NCBI GenBank assembly: GCA_002205965.3 | Contig: NADL03000169.1 | Location: 62,001 to 126,000 of the forward strand | Length of the DNA stretch: 64,000 nt | Origin: Kappaphycus alvarezii | Taxonomy: Eukaryota; Rhodophyta; Florideophyceae; Gigartinales; Solieriaceae | Reading direction: 5' to 3' | In this document: in pieces, positions 45,780-56,685 of the stretch | Position numbering within the stretch: position 1 is the first letter of the stretch | How the letters are laid out: each line of letters begins with the position of its first letter | Made by a program: the position numbers and the translations under genes | Notes under the pieces: generated by a model | Told to the model about the DNA's origin: nothing | What the model saw: only the letters and a program-made list of their open reading frames with translations | Databases searched by the model: none

Positions 45780-46604
45780 ATGAAAAATACTGTTCCACGT
45801 TATCACACCACGCCACGCGCCGAAAGATTCCTATTTTTCATGGTTTTCTCTACTTGTACCTGCAATGAACAAAGGTCATCATATTCCAACTTATCAAGAT
45901 TGGAATCTTTCATCTTCAATACTTCGATTTCTTCACGCATTTTCACTATTTCGCGACGTTTTTCTCCAGACTAGCAGCTGCCTCCTTTTACCTCTGAGAC
46001 GGAACTAGAGGACTCTTTGATCCACATCTTCCACTTCGAGCCCCAGATTTCACATCAGATCCACCCGCCCTGTCCCTCAACGTTTCATTTCTCTCGTGGT
46101 TGTGCCTTCAATTCCTCAATTTCCGCCTTGACTCTTCAGTCATCGGGCCCATTTATTCTTTCGCTACGTTCAGTGCAGTCGTGGCTCTTGTCACCCTTCC
46201 CCGTCCGGCATCCTCGGTGCATTATCAATACTTGCATTCGAAATGTGCCTTGGGCTCTTCTTTGCTTTCCTGCGGGGGGGTGCGTCTCCTCATTCTTCGG
46301 TGACTCTGCCCACCGGTCGGGAATTAGCGTCCTGGCCATGAAAAGACGGCCCCCGCTGTTGCGTCGAGACGCTGGTGTCCTGCGTTTTCCTTATCTTCCC
46401 ATACCATTTTACTCTCTGGACCTTCGATTTCTTCGATTTCTTCTTCTTCGAGGCGGCAGGCTTCACTTCAAGTGTGTCATCGCTTCCGGTTGGTCGTTAT
46501 CGTTACCATCACGGCTGTTTGGCCTCTTCTTTCCTCTCCCGCTCCCCTCCGCCAATTTCCTCTCTTCTTTCTCCTTCCTCGCGGCATTGATTTCTCTCTT
46601 TTGA
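45780..46604 (-). pseudogene. Element X ORF2, basic region plus coiled coil
   Basis: Broken counterpart of 55665-56415. The first part is very basic (PRGRRKKRGNWRRG). The end at 45960-45800 reads REIVKMREEIEVLKM, LDKLEYDDLCSLQVQVEKTM, a coiled coil matching Y's LWEEIEILKTQ and LHDEKLRLLRNCVEDAM. A small nucleic-acid-binding or dimerising protein is possible. I do not recognise a family. Confidence 0.45.
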
Positions 46605-47530
46605 CGATTGCTAAGCGGGTTCTCAATGAAATTCCATTTTCTGAGCCAATTGAGGGATCATGACGGTAAATGCATCTATTTGCTTCTGTATGCTTCGACA
46701 GGTCACCCTGTGTGATCTCCCCGGCGTTTGCAACAGTGTTTGTACCAATATCCTGTAAAACCTTCATATGCTCCGAATATGAGCACATCCAACACGCCTT
46801 TGTTGGTTTTGGAAGCGCTCACGGAGGGCGAGACACTCGCGTCTCGATAACTTGCATTGCCTCTTTCAGTTTCCCGTTCGTATGTCGTCTGCACACACTA
46901 TCATTTAGAAGAAAGTTTGTGCGTTGTGAGAATCACCAGGATGGTTTCCAAACAACCCTCTCCTCAGAAAACTCTTTCCACCATAAACCTTGTTACTGAA
47001 TCCTGGAGCAAGATTGCGCGCGTTCACATGTGTCCGAACTACTGCAATTTGGTTAAGGATCGACAATGGTTTCGGGTTGCTGCAGTTCAAATTCGCAGAA
47101 ATCATTAGCTTCTTCATACTGCGTGAAAGGACGGTTGTGAACCTTTTTCTTCTTATCGACCTCCCCATTAGGCTCCGTATACCCTTCTTCCATCTCGAAT
47201 TCACTCCGGACAGCTCGGTACATGCCATGAACGATTTTTTTCCACCTCATGAACCCAGATGAGGTGAACCTGAGTATCTCTTGTTGCCGCACACAGATGG
47301 TTGCCATTGAGTATAGAATACATCTGCGCCACTATAATTCCATCAAGCTCAAGAATGAAAGGAGTTACCACAACTGGTTCCCGAGATCTTAACCCTCCTT
47401 CATTACTTTCTTTGACAAGTTCGCAACGTCAAAGAAGTCTAATATCGAACACGAGCAATGAAACCAGGAATGTGTTTCAAACATCTCACTGGAAACTTTT
47501 TGGCTGGCGAAGATAACGCTTCGGTGTTTG
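46600..47530 (-). pseudogene. Element X ORF1, unknown protein
   Basis: Counterpart of 54629-55610. Shared blocks are FFDVANLSKKVMKEG (Y: FDVANLASKVIREG), an acidic ANDFCEFELQQPETIV (Y: VNDFSECDMQHPQTFV), VYGGKSFLRRGLFGNHPGDSH (Y: LYGGKRALKRNIFGNHPGDSH) and LQDIGTNTVANAGEI (Y: LEDIGINSIGIAGEI). At least four frame changes. No known domain. The FGNHPGDSH block is the strongest family signature. Confidence 0.5.
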
Positions 47531-47640
47531 CTGAACTCGAACGAGGAGCAACGGGAGGGTACATTTTTCCAGGGTAATATGAAGCGTACCGAGACACGAA
47601 TAAGTGCACAGCCAAAAACTGCAACCTCACACCCAAGACG

Positions 47641-47850
47641 CTAGTATCTCACCGCCACAAACGGAGCACCAATAAACACCGACAACAGCAACCAACAACA
47701 ACAACCGACAGTAGCAACCATCAACAAGGACTACACACACGGGACGATTGTGTCCTAGCGCCGCAAACGGAGCACCGACAAACGCCGAAATCAGTAACCA
47801 AGAACAGCGACTCCAAACACAAGATGCTAGTGTCGCAGCGACAGTCGAAT
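47641..47850. repeat. About 106-bp tandem repeat at the ORF1 end of X
   Basis: CGCC(A/G)CAAACGGAGCACC recurs at 47653 and 47759. The units also carry palindrome copies at 47635, 47741 and 47821. Confidence 0.65.
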
Positions 47851-47937
47851 CCAACCAAGCGCAGGGGAAATCTACAACAATGAATATCATTCCAAACCAA
47901 AATCTCCCCACCACACGAAACAGTCAGCAGTGGAATG

Positions 47938-48735
47938 CTAACACAGGAGGCACGAACGGTGTTTGTTTAGAGTTGATCGGTTGACAGCCTTGGTTAGGAT
48001 GTCTGCCAATTGATTTTCAGTCCCGATATGAACTAACTGCACTGACTCCTTCTTAATGTGGTGGCGCACATGGTTGTACTTGACCTCGATGTGTTTGCTC
48101 TCTGCAGATACTTCGTCCCGTTTCGCGATAGAAATTGCAGCAGTATTGTCTGTGAAGACAAGAGTCTTGGTGGTTTCATCTCCACTTGGTATAGCGCGAC
48201 AAATATCATTTCAAAGAAGGGCCTTCGCATCCATAGTAACTCCTTGACACAGGAAGACAAATAAACATACTCATCTTCCGCTGAGAAAAGGGCTACAATT
48301 GTCTGGCGTTGGCTTTTCCACGCAACGGGCGCATCGTTGACCAAAACAATAAAGCCAGTGGTTGATTTTCTAGATTTTATCACCAGCCCAGTCTGAATCC
48401 ACAAATGCTTGGATTTTTGGTGGGTCGGCAGATCCCCTTTGGTGGCTACGATTCTTCGAGAATTTGATTCCAGAGCAGCGAGTTCCAGAGACATAAGGTA
48501 GTAAGCGCTTCAACAGAAATGCGTGGCGAGCTGTCGGCATGTGCACTTGACGTGCTAACACATTCACTGAAAATTCAATGTCAGGACGTGTGCACACTGC
48601 AAGGTGTGGTAGCTCGCCTATGGTTGCACGGTAACTCGACTGTTCTTTCTTGGTAAGCTTTGTATCATCCTCTGTCGCTGCGGTGACATCCGCATACTCA
48701 GGTAGGGGAGTCCAGGTCCCGTTTGCCTCATGCAA
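47938..48735 (-). pseudogene. Copia-2 RNase H and C-terminus
   Basis: SYRATIGELPHLAVCTRPDI and FSVNVLARQV (48640-48540), then KSTTGFIVLVNDAPVAWKS (48360-48300), ALFSAEDEYVYLSS with its catalytic Glu, and the terminal LADILTKAVNRS before a TAG stop at 47938-47940. The C-terminal Copia signature is intact although frames change around 48380 and 48090. Confidence 0.75.
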
Positions 48736-48746
48736 TCCATGTTTCC

Positions 48747-49565
48747 TTAAAAGCTGTTCAACAAATCGCTGTGATTAACCCTGATTCTGTCTTGGTCTAG
48801 ATCCACTTCCCATCCAAGAAAAGATTTGAGTTGTCCAAATAGTTTGACGTCGAACTCCTTGCTGAGCCTTTTCTTGAAGTGCTCCAGTAATGCTTTGGAG
48901 TTGCTTGCAAAGGCCATATCATCAGCGATGATAACAAGGATGATAAACTCCTTGCCAACCGACTTTTTAAAGTACTCTTGGGTCAACAAGAGACTGCTTG
49001 AAATCCCAGCTCAGTATTGTCACAACGAAAAGGTAGCCCCAAATTATGCCTGCCTGACGAAGTCAGTAAATTGACTTACGTAGCTTGCATACGAAACTTG
49101 GGCGCTCTTGCTTTCCAGTTGAGTCGGTGGGTTGTTCCATGTAACAGTAGTGTCTATCTCACCGTAGAGATACGCACTACTTACATACCCTCCTTCAACG
49201 ATGAGGCCTGTTGCTGCGGATATGGCCAGAAGCATTCGGATAGCTTCGCGGGATGTGACGGGGGCATATAATGAATCAGGATCAAAGTCGACTCCGGGAA
49301 GTTGCAAGTCACCTCGGATGACGCATCGGGCCCTGTGAAGAAAATTGAGTCCATATTGTCCAGTAACTTGAGCGAAACACCCACGTAAATGGATCACATT
49401 CATTGATGAATCGCGGGGAACTAATTCCCATGTTTCGCGATTTCGGAGTGCACAGTACTCCCTATCAATAGCTTGGCACCAAAGCGGGTCTTGAATTGCC
49501 TCTTCAAAAGAAAGTGGCAAACTAGAGTCTGGATGGCCTCTTTGAAAAGCGGAAGTGTGAGGCAA
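48747..49565 (-). pseudogene. Copia-2 reverse transcriptase
   Basis: RVT_2-type start SFEEAIQDPLWCQAI and NRETWELVPR (49500-49430), then ARCVIRGDLQLPGVDF and YAPVTSREAIRMLLA, the palm region, and IIADDMAFAS (48930-48917) at the YVDD site. LSKEFDVKLFGQLKSFLGWEV follows (cited by position 48880-48820). The frame is interrupted near 49040-48990. Confidence 0.75.
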
Positions 49566-49786
49566 ACTGCAAGAGATAAAGGAATACGATATACAGAGAA
49601 TGCCTGCGTAAGAAGATCATCCAGGTGGGATTCATTGAGATTTTGTGAGCTATCAAGTTCACTTTGTCTTGAATACCATCAATAGCGAGGTCAGTCCAGG
49701 GAGTAGATCTGTAGAGCAGAGGCGGAAGTCTTGTGCTTGAGTAATGATGATACTCCTCTTTTCTGGTATGTAGATCCGATACAGCT

Positions 49787-50440
49787 TTAGTCGCTCTCGA
49801 GCCCAACGAAATGCCCATAAGCAGCTCTCGCGGATAGCTTTTTACCTTGCCTTATTTCGGACTGAGACAGAAAGGCAAATCCAGGTTGTCTAAAGATGGG
49901 TAAGTCCTTAAACTTAATGCGAGTCCGAACATCCCATAAGAGGATCGGTATACCTCCGTTCACTCTATCTGATGGAAGACGGTTGCGAAGCCAGTTGCTG
50001 TGGCTCATTGCTTCAGCCCACAGCTCGTTTCCAAGCTTTGCCTCGAATAGAAGAATAAAAGCAGGAACGCCCAATTCTTTCATGAACCTTTCCGCAACGC
50101 CTTTGCTTTGCGGAGCATGTGGCGGGCTCGTCTCCAAACGGATTCCATTCATTAGCGCTAAATTCTTGACCAAATCGGGCATATTTTCGCCAGCTCCATC
50201 GAGCCGTATGTTTATAACCCTGCATCTGGTTGTATTCTCTGATTTTCCTTATAATAAGTCAGTGCTGAGAATAAATCCGACTTCTTCTTGATAAAGTAAA
50301 CCTCGCTCTTTGCAGTGCGATCACCGACGATTCCAACGGAGTAATTGCTTTTTCGAGTGAAGGCTGAACCATTATTCCACTAATGTCGACATGCGCGATC
50401 TCAAGCGGGTAGGAAGTGATTCAATGGCTAGGTAGTATGG
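49787..50440 (-). pseudogene. Copia-2 integrase
   Basis: The first catalytic Asp is in IAHVDISGIM (about 50390). The segment to 50182 is eroded. Then comes NGIRLETSPPHAPQSKGVAERFMKEL (cited by position 50150-50075), whose Glu is the third catalytic residue, and GHFVGLESD near the end. Confidence 0.7.
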
Positions 50441-50459
50441 GTCGTTGTTGTGCTTTAGC

Positions 50460-51062
50460 AATTGCGCAGGGAATACAGATCATTTCTTCCAAAACATTTT
50501 CGCGAAGTAAATAACATCTTGAAAAGTGTTTGCCAACTGCATATATCTTCCAGGGTGCGGTTGTCCTGTTCGACTATGCCATTCCAATGCAAGCTCTCTC
50601 ATTGTCTTCTTACCACTGGATGCAGAGCAAATATTGGTACCAATTTCATTTGGGATTGCGGCCTGGATTTCCAAAGGCACTTGAGCTTTGCGAAGAGCTT
50701 TATGGTTTTGATTGCTACCTTTGGATGGCAATGTAAGTCGATAGAGGCCATCATTGTCAATCTTCAACACAAGTGCTTACCCATTCTATTCCTGGAGGGT
50801 CCATTGTGAACAAGATGTTGAGGGGCTGGGTTAGCAAACCAACAGAAAGTATGTCCGTCTGAAAACGGGGGGCGTGATATGCCTCTACGAAGAATCCTCC
50901 TGCCAAAGGAATGTAAATTTGTCCCTTTCCTACCAAAACAGAGAGTTCTGATGCAGCTTGTACATCTTGAGTTTGAATTTTTTCATAGCTAAGGAATGAG
51001 CTCTTAGAGTGAAAAAAAATGATGTGAACCCCTTGAATCAATCAGAGCATCACAAGACTTGG
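50460..51062 (-). pseudogene. Copia-2 protease and GAG-pre-integrase
   Basis: The protease active site reads ALIDSRGSHHFF (about 51050), with Arg where Copia proteases have Gly in D-S-G. The C-terminal FQTDILSVGLLTQ is intact. GAG-pre-integrase follows with LALEWHSRTGQPHPGRYMQL (50600-50540). Confidence 0.7.
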
Positions 51063-51108
51063 CCATCCCACATCTTGCAATTGCAGACTTGAACTTGATC
51101 TGGGCCAT

Positions 51109-52235
51109 TCATCCATACTTGTAACTTGTGTTCGTTCCTCTGTTTCCTTGAGAACCCTCTTGACTTTGATAACGACCTTGACAATTTGGTGTCAGCTGAT
51201 CCGTTATGCGAACCGGCATCGCCGATTGACCAGGAGCAGATGAGTTTCTTTGATGTTGACGGTCATTACTCCAAAGGATGCTGTTGTTATATTGTTGGCT
51301 GCTTTCATATGGGTTGTTCCCATATCCCCGAGTAAGGACGCCGACAACGGCCTCGACCACCTCGGAATTGACATCTTCCGAATCCTCGGCCTCGCCCACG
51401 AAAGCTGCCACAATCTCTGTTGTTTGGCTTGTCAGCGCGAAAGTAGCAGTCCCTAGAGCGATTCAAACCCGCAAATCCAACATAGATCAGAATCATTCCG
51501 TCCTTTGTTCTTGATCACCTTTCCAGCTTGAACTCCGTTGCTGCGATCCCTATTACTTGCTCCTGCAACGGAAGCCTTTGGAACGTTGAGCCCACCATTA
51601 GGTCCTTTGTCATTTTTTCGTGAGATTTCGGTGGCGAATGTGTTGACAAGCTCCTCGTATGATAATTTGCTTGAAATCATTGCGATCGGAGCAATGTGCT
51701 CCGGCAATGTACGAATCAGTTTGGGCAACTTTTCTTCCCTCGGAATGGCCTTATCGAGCGACGCCAGCTTGCTCAAAATTTCATGAAACTTGTTCAGATG
51801 TTCTTCCCAGATTGAGCCTTCCTTGTATTGCAGGCTCTCTAATCCTTGAAGGAGGTTGATTACAGTCTGTTCGTTCGACACAGGTAAAGTCGGGCAAGTG
51901 CGTCCCAAAGACCTTTGGCTCTTTGTTCATCATCTTCAATAATAGAACTTGTTTGGGCCATGGGCCATTTTCCAGTGTCAGGATGATGACCGATTTGGCA
52001 CGAATGTTAGCCTTATTCCATCGAGCGAGCAGAGCTTGCGAAACATTGTCGGGTCTTGACTTGAGTCCAAGTAGCTCCAAATCTTCTCTCTGGATGTAAG
52101 CTTTGAGTCGTCGACGCCACGGGATGAAGTCCTTGATGCCGGTAAGCCTTGGAAGTTTTCCAAGAGAATCGCCTTAGCTAGCCATGTTCGGCCGTGATGT
52201 GTGCAGCGAAGATCCGAGAGGTAGGTGTGATACAA
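51109..52235 (-). pseudogene. Copia-2 gag
   Basis: Frames 52235-51978, 52080-51781 and 51908-51453 overlap in register as a Copia gag: ALLARWNKANIRAKS, then INLLQGLESLQY, IRTLPEHIAPIAM and SYEELVNTFATE. A CWICG start of a zinc knuckle at about 51480 continues in another frame to RDCYF, giving a broken CCHC. A Gly/Arg/Ser/Gln-rich tail (51411-51109) follows. Confidence 0.7.
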
Positions 52236-52350
52236 TGTAAAACAAAGGAAAGGAACTAGGGGCAGTGGTTGGAGAAGGGCAGTGAAAGCGGTGACTGTGT
52301 CAGAGGTTGGAGAGTAGTGTTCAGAGAACTCGGCGCGATACTACCATGTG

Positions 52351-53035
52351 AGAATCGGGTATCTTGTCTCTTTCGTGCCTTCACGCACTCGTCCCGTCAG
52401 AGCCCTCGGCGGCCTTCCTTTGATTGACCCTCAGCGGTCTCAACTTCGCCCGTCCAGTGCACGTACAGTAACACGGCGGCGGTCACACTATTACAGTAAA
52501 CTACAACTGTACTTTAGTCACTCTATCTGATGGTCCTTCAGCCGGACCCGGCTTGCCTCTCCTGGGCCAAATCACAACAGTACACAGCGCCGCACACAAC
52601 AAGTCTGCAACACGGATAACTTATGAGGTATTCGTCGGGGTATGTCAATGTCACTGCTGTATTGGTAACATTATTTTAGCCGTTGCTAATTTCAATTTGG
52701 CACTAGTGCTGCACTAGTAGTGCGCTGACATTAAATTAAATTAATTCTCAGCGCTTCACCAACGTCTGTTTCGTTTCTAAAAATTCTTGTAATATACATA
52801 AATCTCAGCATTATTTTTCTAAGCATGTTTCTGTCACGCCTGTAACGTGACAATGTTCCACTCATTGTGGAACAATAGTTTTCGGAAGTAGCGTCCTGTG
52901 ATTGGATTGTTTCAAAGTAAAGTGATTGATTATCACTCTCGGGTTTCTGTCCGTTGTTTTACATCACTGTAATCCGCTGTAATGAAAGCAATGTAAACGT
53001 TACATAGATAGTCTGCATTCAAAGGATTGGTTTAA
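52351..53035. other. Probable Copia-2 LTR remnant and non-coding DNA
   Basis: By position the 5' LTR of Copia-2 would begin with TGTGAGAATC at 52347. No second copy exists in the window to prove it or to set its end. Nothing coding is evident. Confidence 0.35.
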
Positions 53036-53178
53036 GGCCGTTATCCAGACCCCTCAGAGGCCGGAAAAGTGTCTTCAACGGCCTCCCTTATTTCTTCTAT
53101 TGCACAACTGCAATAGAGGAAATTAGGGAGGCCGTGAGACGGTGTCATCCGGCCCTTCGATGGGTCTGAATGACGGCC
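53036..53178. repeat. 143-bp imperfect hairpin (foldback/MITE-like)
   Basis: Two arms of about 69 bp pair at roughly 80% across a 4-base centre (CAAC at 53104-53107). The best stretch is TTGCA/TGCAA plus AGGGAGGCCGT next to the loop, and the ends (GGCCGTTATCCAGACCC with GGGTCTGAATGACGGCC) are also complementary. No protein coding. Confidence 0.75.
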
Positions 53179-53882
53179 TCATCCCGAACATTTCAATATC
53201 AAGAATATATGAGACTAACCAGTTTGTAGGTTTACAGTCAAGTACAGTAACGTACACAACAAGAGAAGTTGTAATGCTATTGTGTACAATCAGTGAACTG
53301 CCCCGTTGAACAGTGGGTGATTGAAACTTTCCGGGTTGGTTGTTGCACGGAAGATGGAATAGTGTCACGGCCGTAACGTCACTGTACCACTAGAACACAC
53401 CATACGTGGCAAAGTATGCACCGAGAACCCCACAGAATTATAAGAAATAATAGTACATGAAAATGGAAGCAGAACCAACACGGTGAATCTGCCAAAATAA
53501 AAAGAAAGTTTTGCACCGGTGCCGTATGGCACAGCATACCGCGACGACATCACAGTATTTAGTGTTCCCATGATATATTATCACGGAAAACAGATCATTT
53601 GCCGCCCCAAAACCACGTTGCTAAATATCATTGGTAGGAGACTCTGACGTATCCATAATTTCCGAGGCGTTTACCATTCACAATTAATCATCCGAATTAC
53701 TATGGAAGGATATGGCCCACCACATGAGAAAGACGCAGACATTCGTGTGGTCAGATGGTTGAAAAGTGTTACAGTACCCCTTTCTGATTGTACCAGCGGC
53801 GATTGTAGACCATTTGTACAAACCCCCAAATCCGATTGCAACGGTCTGTTTGGGGCTATAAATTTGTCATCATATGAGGTAG
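53179..53882. other. No recognised gene
   Basis: Short frames only. The left limit of element Y probably falls between here and 54 kb. Confidence 0.35.
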
Positions 53883-53962
53883 AGAGACACTAACGTCTCA
53901 AGCACTCAAACATTCCATCTGTTGCAAACTGTGAGCAACATCTCCTTTCAGTTATTGCTTGG

Positions 53963-54234
53963 TGGCAGGTGTGTCGTGCATGCGGTTGGTGAGACTTTAT
54001 CTTCTCGATCATTGAAGCACAGTTTTTAGCGTTCGAAGGTTGCAACAGATGTGGGTTTTAGAGGTTTGGATTTGGTAGTGAGGTTGTGACGGCCTGTGTG
54101 GCAGGTGTGGTGTGCATGCGGTTGGTGAGAAGCTAGCTCCTCGATCATTGAAGCACAGTTTCTTGCGTTCGGAGGTTGCAACAGGTGTTTGTTTGAGAAG
54201 TTTGGTTTTGGAAGTGAGGTAGGGTCTGGGTGGT
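53963..54234. repeat. 136-bp tandem repeat at the ORF1 end of Y
   Basis: TGGCAGGTGTG recurs at 53963 and 54099. Each unit includes GCATGCGGTTGGTGAGA and ATCATTGAAGCACAGTTT. X has a different tandem repeat in the matching place. Confidence 0.75.
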
Positions 54235-54628
54235 GAATGAGGTGTGAAACTGGTTTTTGTCGTCGAGTTGTGAAACTGATTTTTGTCGTGAGTGGATTCT
54301 GTTTTGTGCTCTTTGTCGCTCTTTGGGCAGAATTAGGCGTCGTGTCAAGGTTTGAACTGCATCTGTCCGGGTTTTGGCTTCCGTATACCGAGGAGTTGAC
54401 CGTTCTTTTTTTTTTACCGCGGTGATTATTGCGGAGTTTGTTTTTGTACCCAAGAAGGCTGGTTCCGTTTGGTAAGTTAGCTTCTCGACCTTTGGAAAGG
54501 TAAATTGCGAGGTTCATAGGATTGAAAATTGTTGAGTTTTAGTATTACGGTTGTCTACTGTGTTGAGTTGCTGGCCTGAGAAGTCAGCGTCCCAAATCAA
54601 GATCTTGTTGTTGAGTGTCTGACTTCCA

Positions 54629-55610
54629 AGCAGTGCAATGGGTGACGAACAGGTTGGGTCATTTGCCACTCAGTGTGCTAATTTGGCAATTACTAAAGAT
54701 TTAGCGAAACCTGCGAAAAAGTACCAGTGAGATGCTTGGCATATCCCTGGGGTTTGATTCGCTCATCAGACTACTCAATATGTTCGATGTTGCAAATTTG
54801 GCGTCGAAAGTGATAAGGGAAGGATTTCGTGCTTGGGAACCAATGGTGGCCACTCCTTCCATTCTCAACCTTGACGGCATACCGATTGTGCAACTGCAAT
54901 CCATACTGAGTAGAAATCATTGGTGTGCAGCGAATTGGGACAGACATTTTCACCTGATATAGGTTCATGAGATTGAAGAAGAAGGACTTCATGTATGTTT
55001 ACCGCGGTAAAGGGAGAGACTGTTCAAGCAGAAGTATATGTAGATCCGGAAGGAATCGATGATAAGAAGAAGCACGTGCTAGAGTTTTTATCTCAAACAA
55101 TATAGAAGTTAATGATTTCAGCGAATGTGACATGCAGCATCCCCAAACATTTGTCGGTTCTGAACCAGGTTTCCCTAATTCGTACGCATGTTGCTACGCA
55201 CAAGGTCCCCCCAGTTGTGAATATAAATTGTACGGGGGCAAGAGAGCGTTGAAGAGGAACATTTTCGGTAACCACCCAGGGGATTCCCATGGGCGTATGC
55301 ATTTCTCGTTGAATGAGCTGCATTCTTCCCGTCATACGAACAGGGTACTCCGAGGGGCAATGCACCTCATTGAGACAAGGGTTGCTCGTCCTCCGAAAGT
55401 TTAGGGAAACAAAATACCTCTGTTTTGGACGTTTTGACGTATTGGGAGCACACAAGGGCACTAGAAGATATCGGTATCAACAGTATTGGAATTGCTGGAG
55501 AGATTCCACAAAAAGAATTATCGAAATGGATTCAGAAGCACATAAACGCTATGAATTGTCGTGATGGTACTTATGTTGATGTAACGGTAGATTCAACGAG
55601 AATCCTCTGA
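54629..55610 (+). pseudogene. Element Y ORF1, unknown protein
   Basis: A possible start ATG at 54629 (MGDEQVGSFATQ) is followed after a shift by LGISLGFDSLIRLL, FDVANLASKVIREG, an unfollowed middle, AEVYVDPEGIDDKKKHV, the FGNHPGDSH block (about 55262-55290) and LEDIGINSIGIAGEI with LSKWIQKHI (55470-55550). The four or five frame changes match those needed for X only in part, so decay is mostly independent. A palindrome lies about 50 bp upstream (54576-54593), matching 47635 in X. Confidence 0.5.
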
Positions 55611-55664
55611 GCAACACCTCCAAAAGGTACGGTTCGTCGCAACTGGAAGAATTCGGACGAAGTC

Positions 55665-56415
55665 GTGAACAATAGGAAACGAAGCACGAGGAAGAAGATT
55701 GTACAAGTATTGGATTCCGATGATGATGTGTTACTGATCGAATCGCAAGAGCAGTCAAATTGGACAGGTAGAGCAACGCAATCTACAACTTTGAAGCAAA
55801 ACAGTTCTAGAAAAAAGAATCAGAGGAAGATCATCAGGGGCGCAAGGGATTCGAAATCCCAATCGCCGACAAGGGAGAGACATGGACGCCAATCCCGGGA
55901 CGCTAATATTCCGGATACACCAATCCCGGTTGACTATGAGCCTGGTTCCCCTGAACGGGAAGTGATTGTACCAGAAACAACACCCAGATTTATCAGTTTG
56001 AAGGGCGGTTCCGTTATTGCGAAGGGTACGTGAACAAAAATGAGTATGTTGTCTGCTGAGAAATGGCAGCAGGAGACGAATCCGATTATCGACGGTCTGA
56101 GGGCGCAAATAGCAAAACTGGCAGCTCAGTTGCATTGGAGAGGGAGAGGCGAGAACCGGAGCCGGCGGAGCAGGGTGTAGAGCATCTAGATCATCATCTC
56201 CTAATGCGTCTAGGCAGAATTCACCACCTGTACCGTCAAAGTGTTGAGACAAGTTCAGACGCTTCGACAGACGGAGACTGAGTTTCAGGGTTTATGGGAG
56301 GAAATTGAGATACTAAAGACTCAAGAAAATGTCATTGATGAGTTGCACGATGAGAAACTGCGTTTGTTGCGAAATTGCGTGGAGGATGCCATGAGAAGGA
56401 GAAATATACTGTAGT
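55665..56415 (+). pseudogene. Element Y ORF2, basic region plus coiled coil
   Basis: A 122-codon frame (55665-56033) starts with a basic stretch (MNNRKRSTRKK), an acidic patch (LDSDDDVLLIESQE) and a Ser/Arg-rich part containing RDANIPDTPIP, where RDANI is encoded by a palindrome. After shifts near 56030 and 56200 the C-terminal coiled coil reads LWEEIEILKTQENVI and LHDEKLRLLRNCVEDAMRRRNIL (position 56290-56415). Confidence 0.45.
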
Positions 56416-56685
56416 AAATTGCAATGTTGCCAAACTCACCTGTACATTGATTTGAAATAGTATAACAGAACGGAAGTAAATGATTTGGATTTGTAAAGAA
56501 TGAAAGGTTTCAGATTCTCAGAATTTGTTTTTTAATTTTTTTTTAATCAAACATAGGATGAGACAAATACCTTGGAATACTGGAGCACTACTACTATCTA
56601 TGCAAGCGTTTGTGGTATCCTCACATAGGCAACGGGACGGAAAAGGGGACCGCAGGGAGCTTTACGACGAATAGAAATAGGGAAA

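Larger units (their letters stand above)
36980..47870 (-). mobile_element. Element X: multigene element of unknown class (limits approximate)
   Basis: Read from right to left it carries ORF1 (47.53-46.60 kb), ORF2 (46.60-45.79), a cysteine-cluster transposase-like ORF (45.07-42.51), a PIF1-type helicase (42.50-41.09), a convergent plus-strand ORF (39.45-40.69) and a Ulp1-like protease (38.55-37.49). The first five have homologues in the same order and relative orientation in element Y (54.6-63.2 kb). Around twenty copies of a GGGAC-N6-GTCCC palindrome are spread through it. All genes are broken by shifts or stops. I did not find terminal inverted repeats or a target duplication. The left limit could be as far out as 34.4 kb. 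Confidence 0.7.
47938..52350 (-). mobile_element. Copia-2: Ty1/Copia element, minus strand, 3' LTR missing
   Basis: Minus-strand order is gag with a zinc-knuckle remnant, protease, GAG-pre-integrase, integrase, RT and RNase H, the Ty1/Copia arrangement. Coding ends with LADILTKAV and a stop at 47938, but no LTR follows before element X sequence. Upstream, a possible primer-binding site (TGGTAGTATCGCGCC, minus strand) ends near 52346, so a 5' LTR could start there. Multiple frame changes affect all domains. Confidence 0.8.

Noticed and set aside
37000-48000. CRISPR-like array from the regularly recurring palindrome
   Set aside because: Spacing is irregular (100 bp to over 1 kb), copies are degenerate, many lie in coding sequence, and the genome is eukaryotic.
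53179-54625. Minus-strand frames at 54026-54517 as a gene
   Set aside because: Most of the frame lies over a 136-bp tandem repeat and has low-complexity composition (His/Thr/Lys-rich). Probably a by-product.
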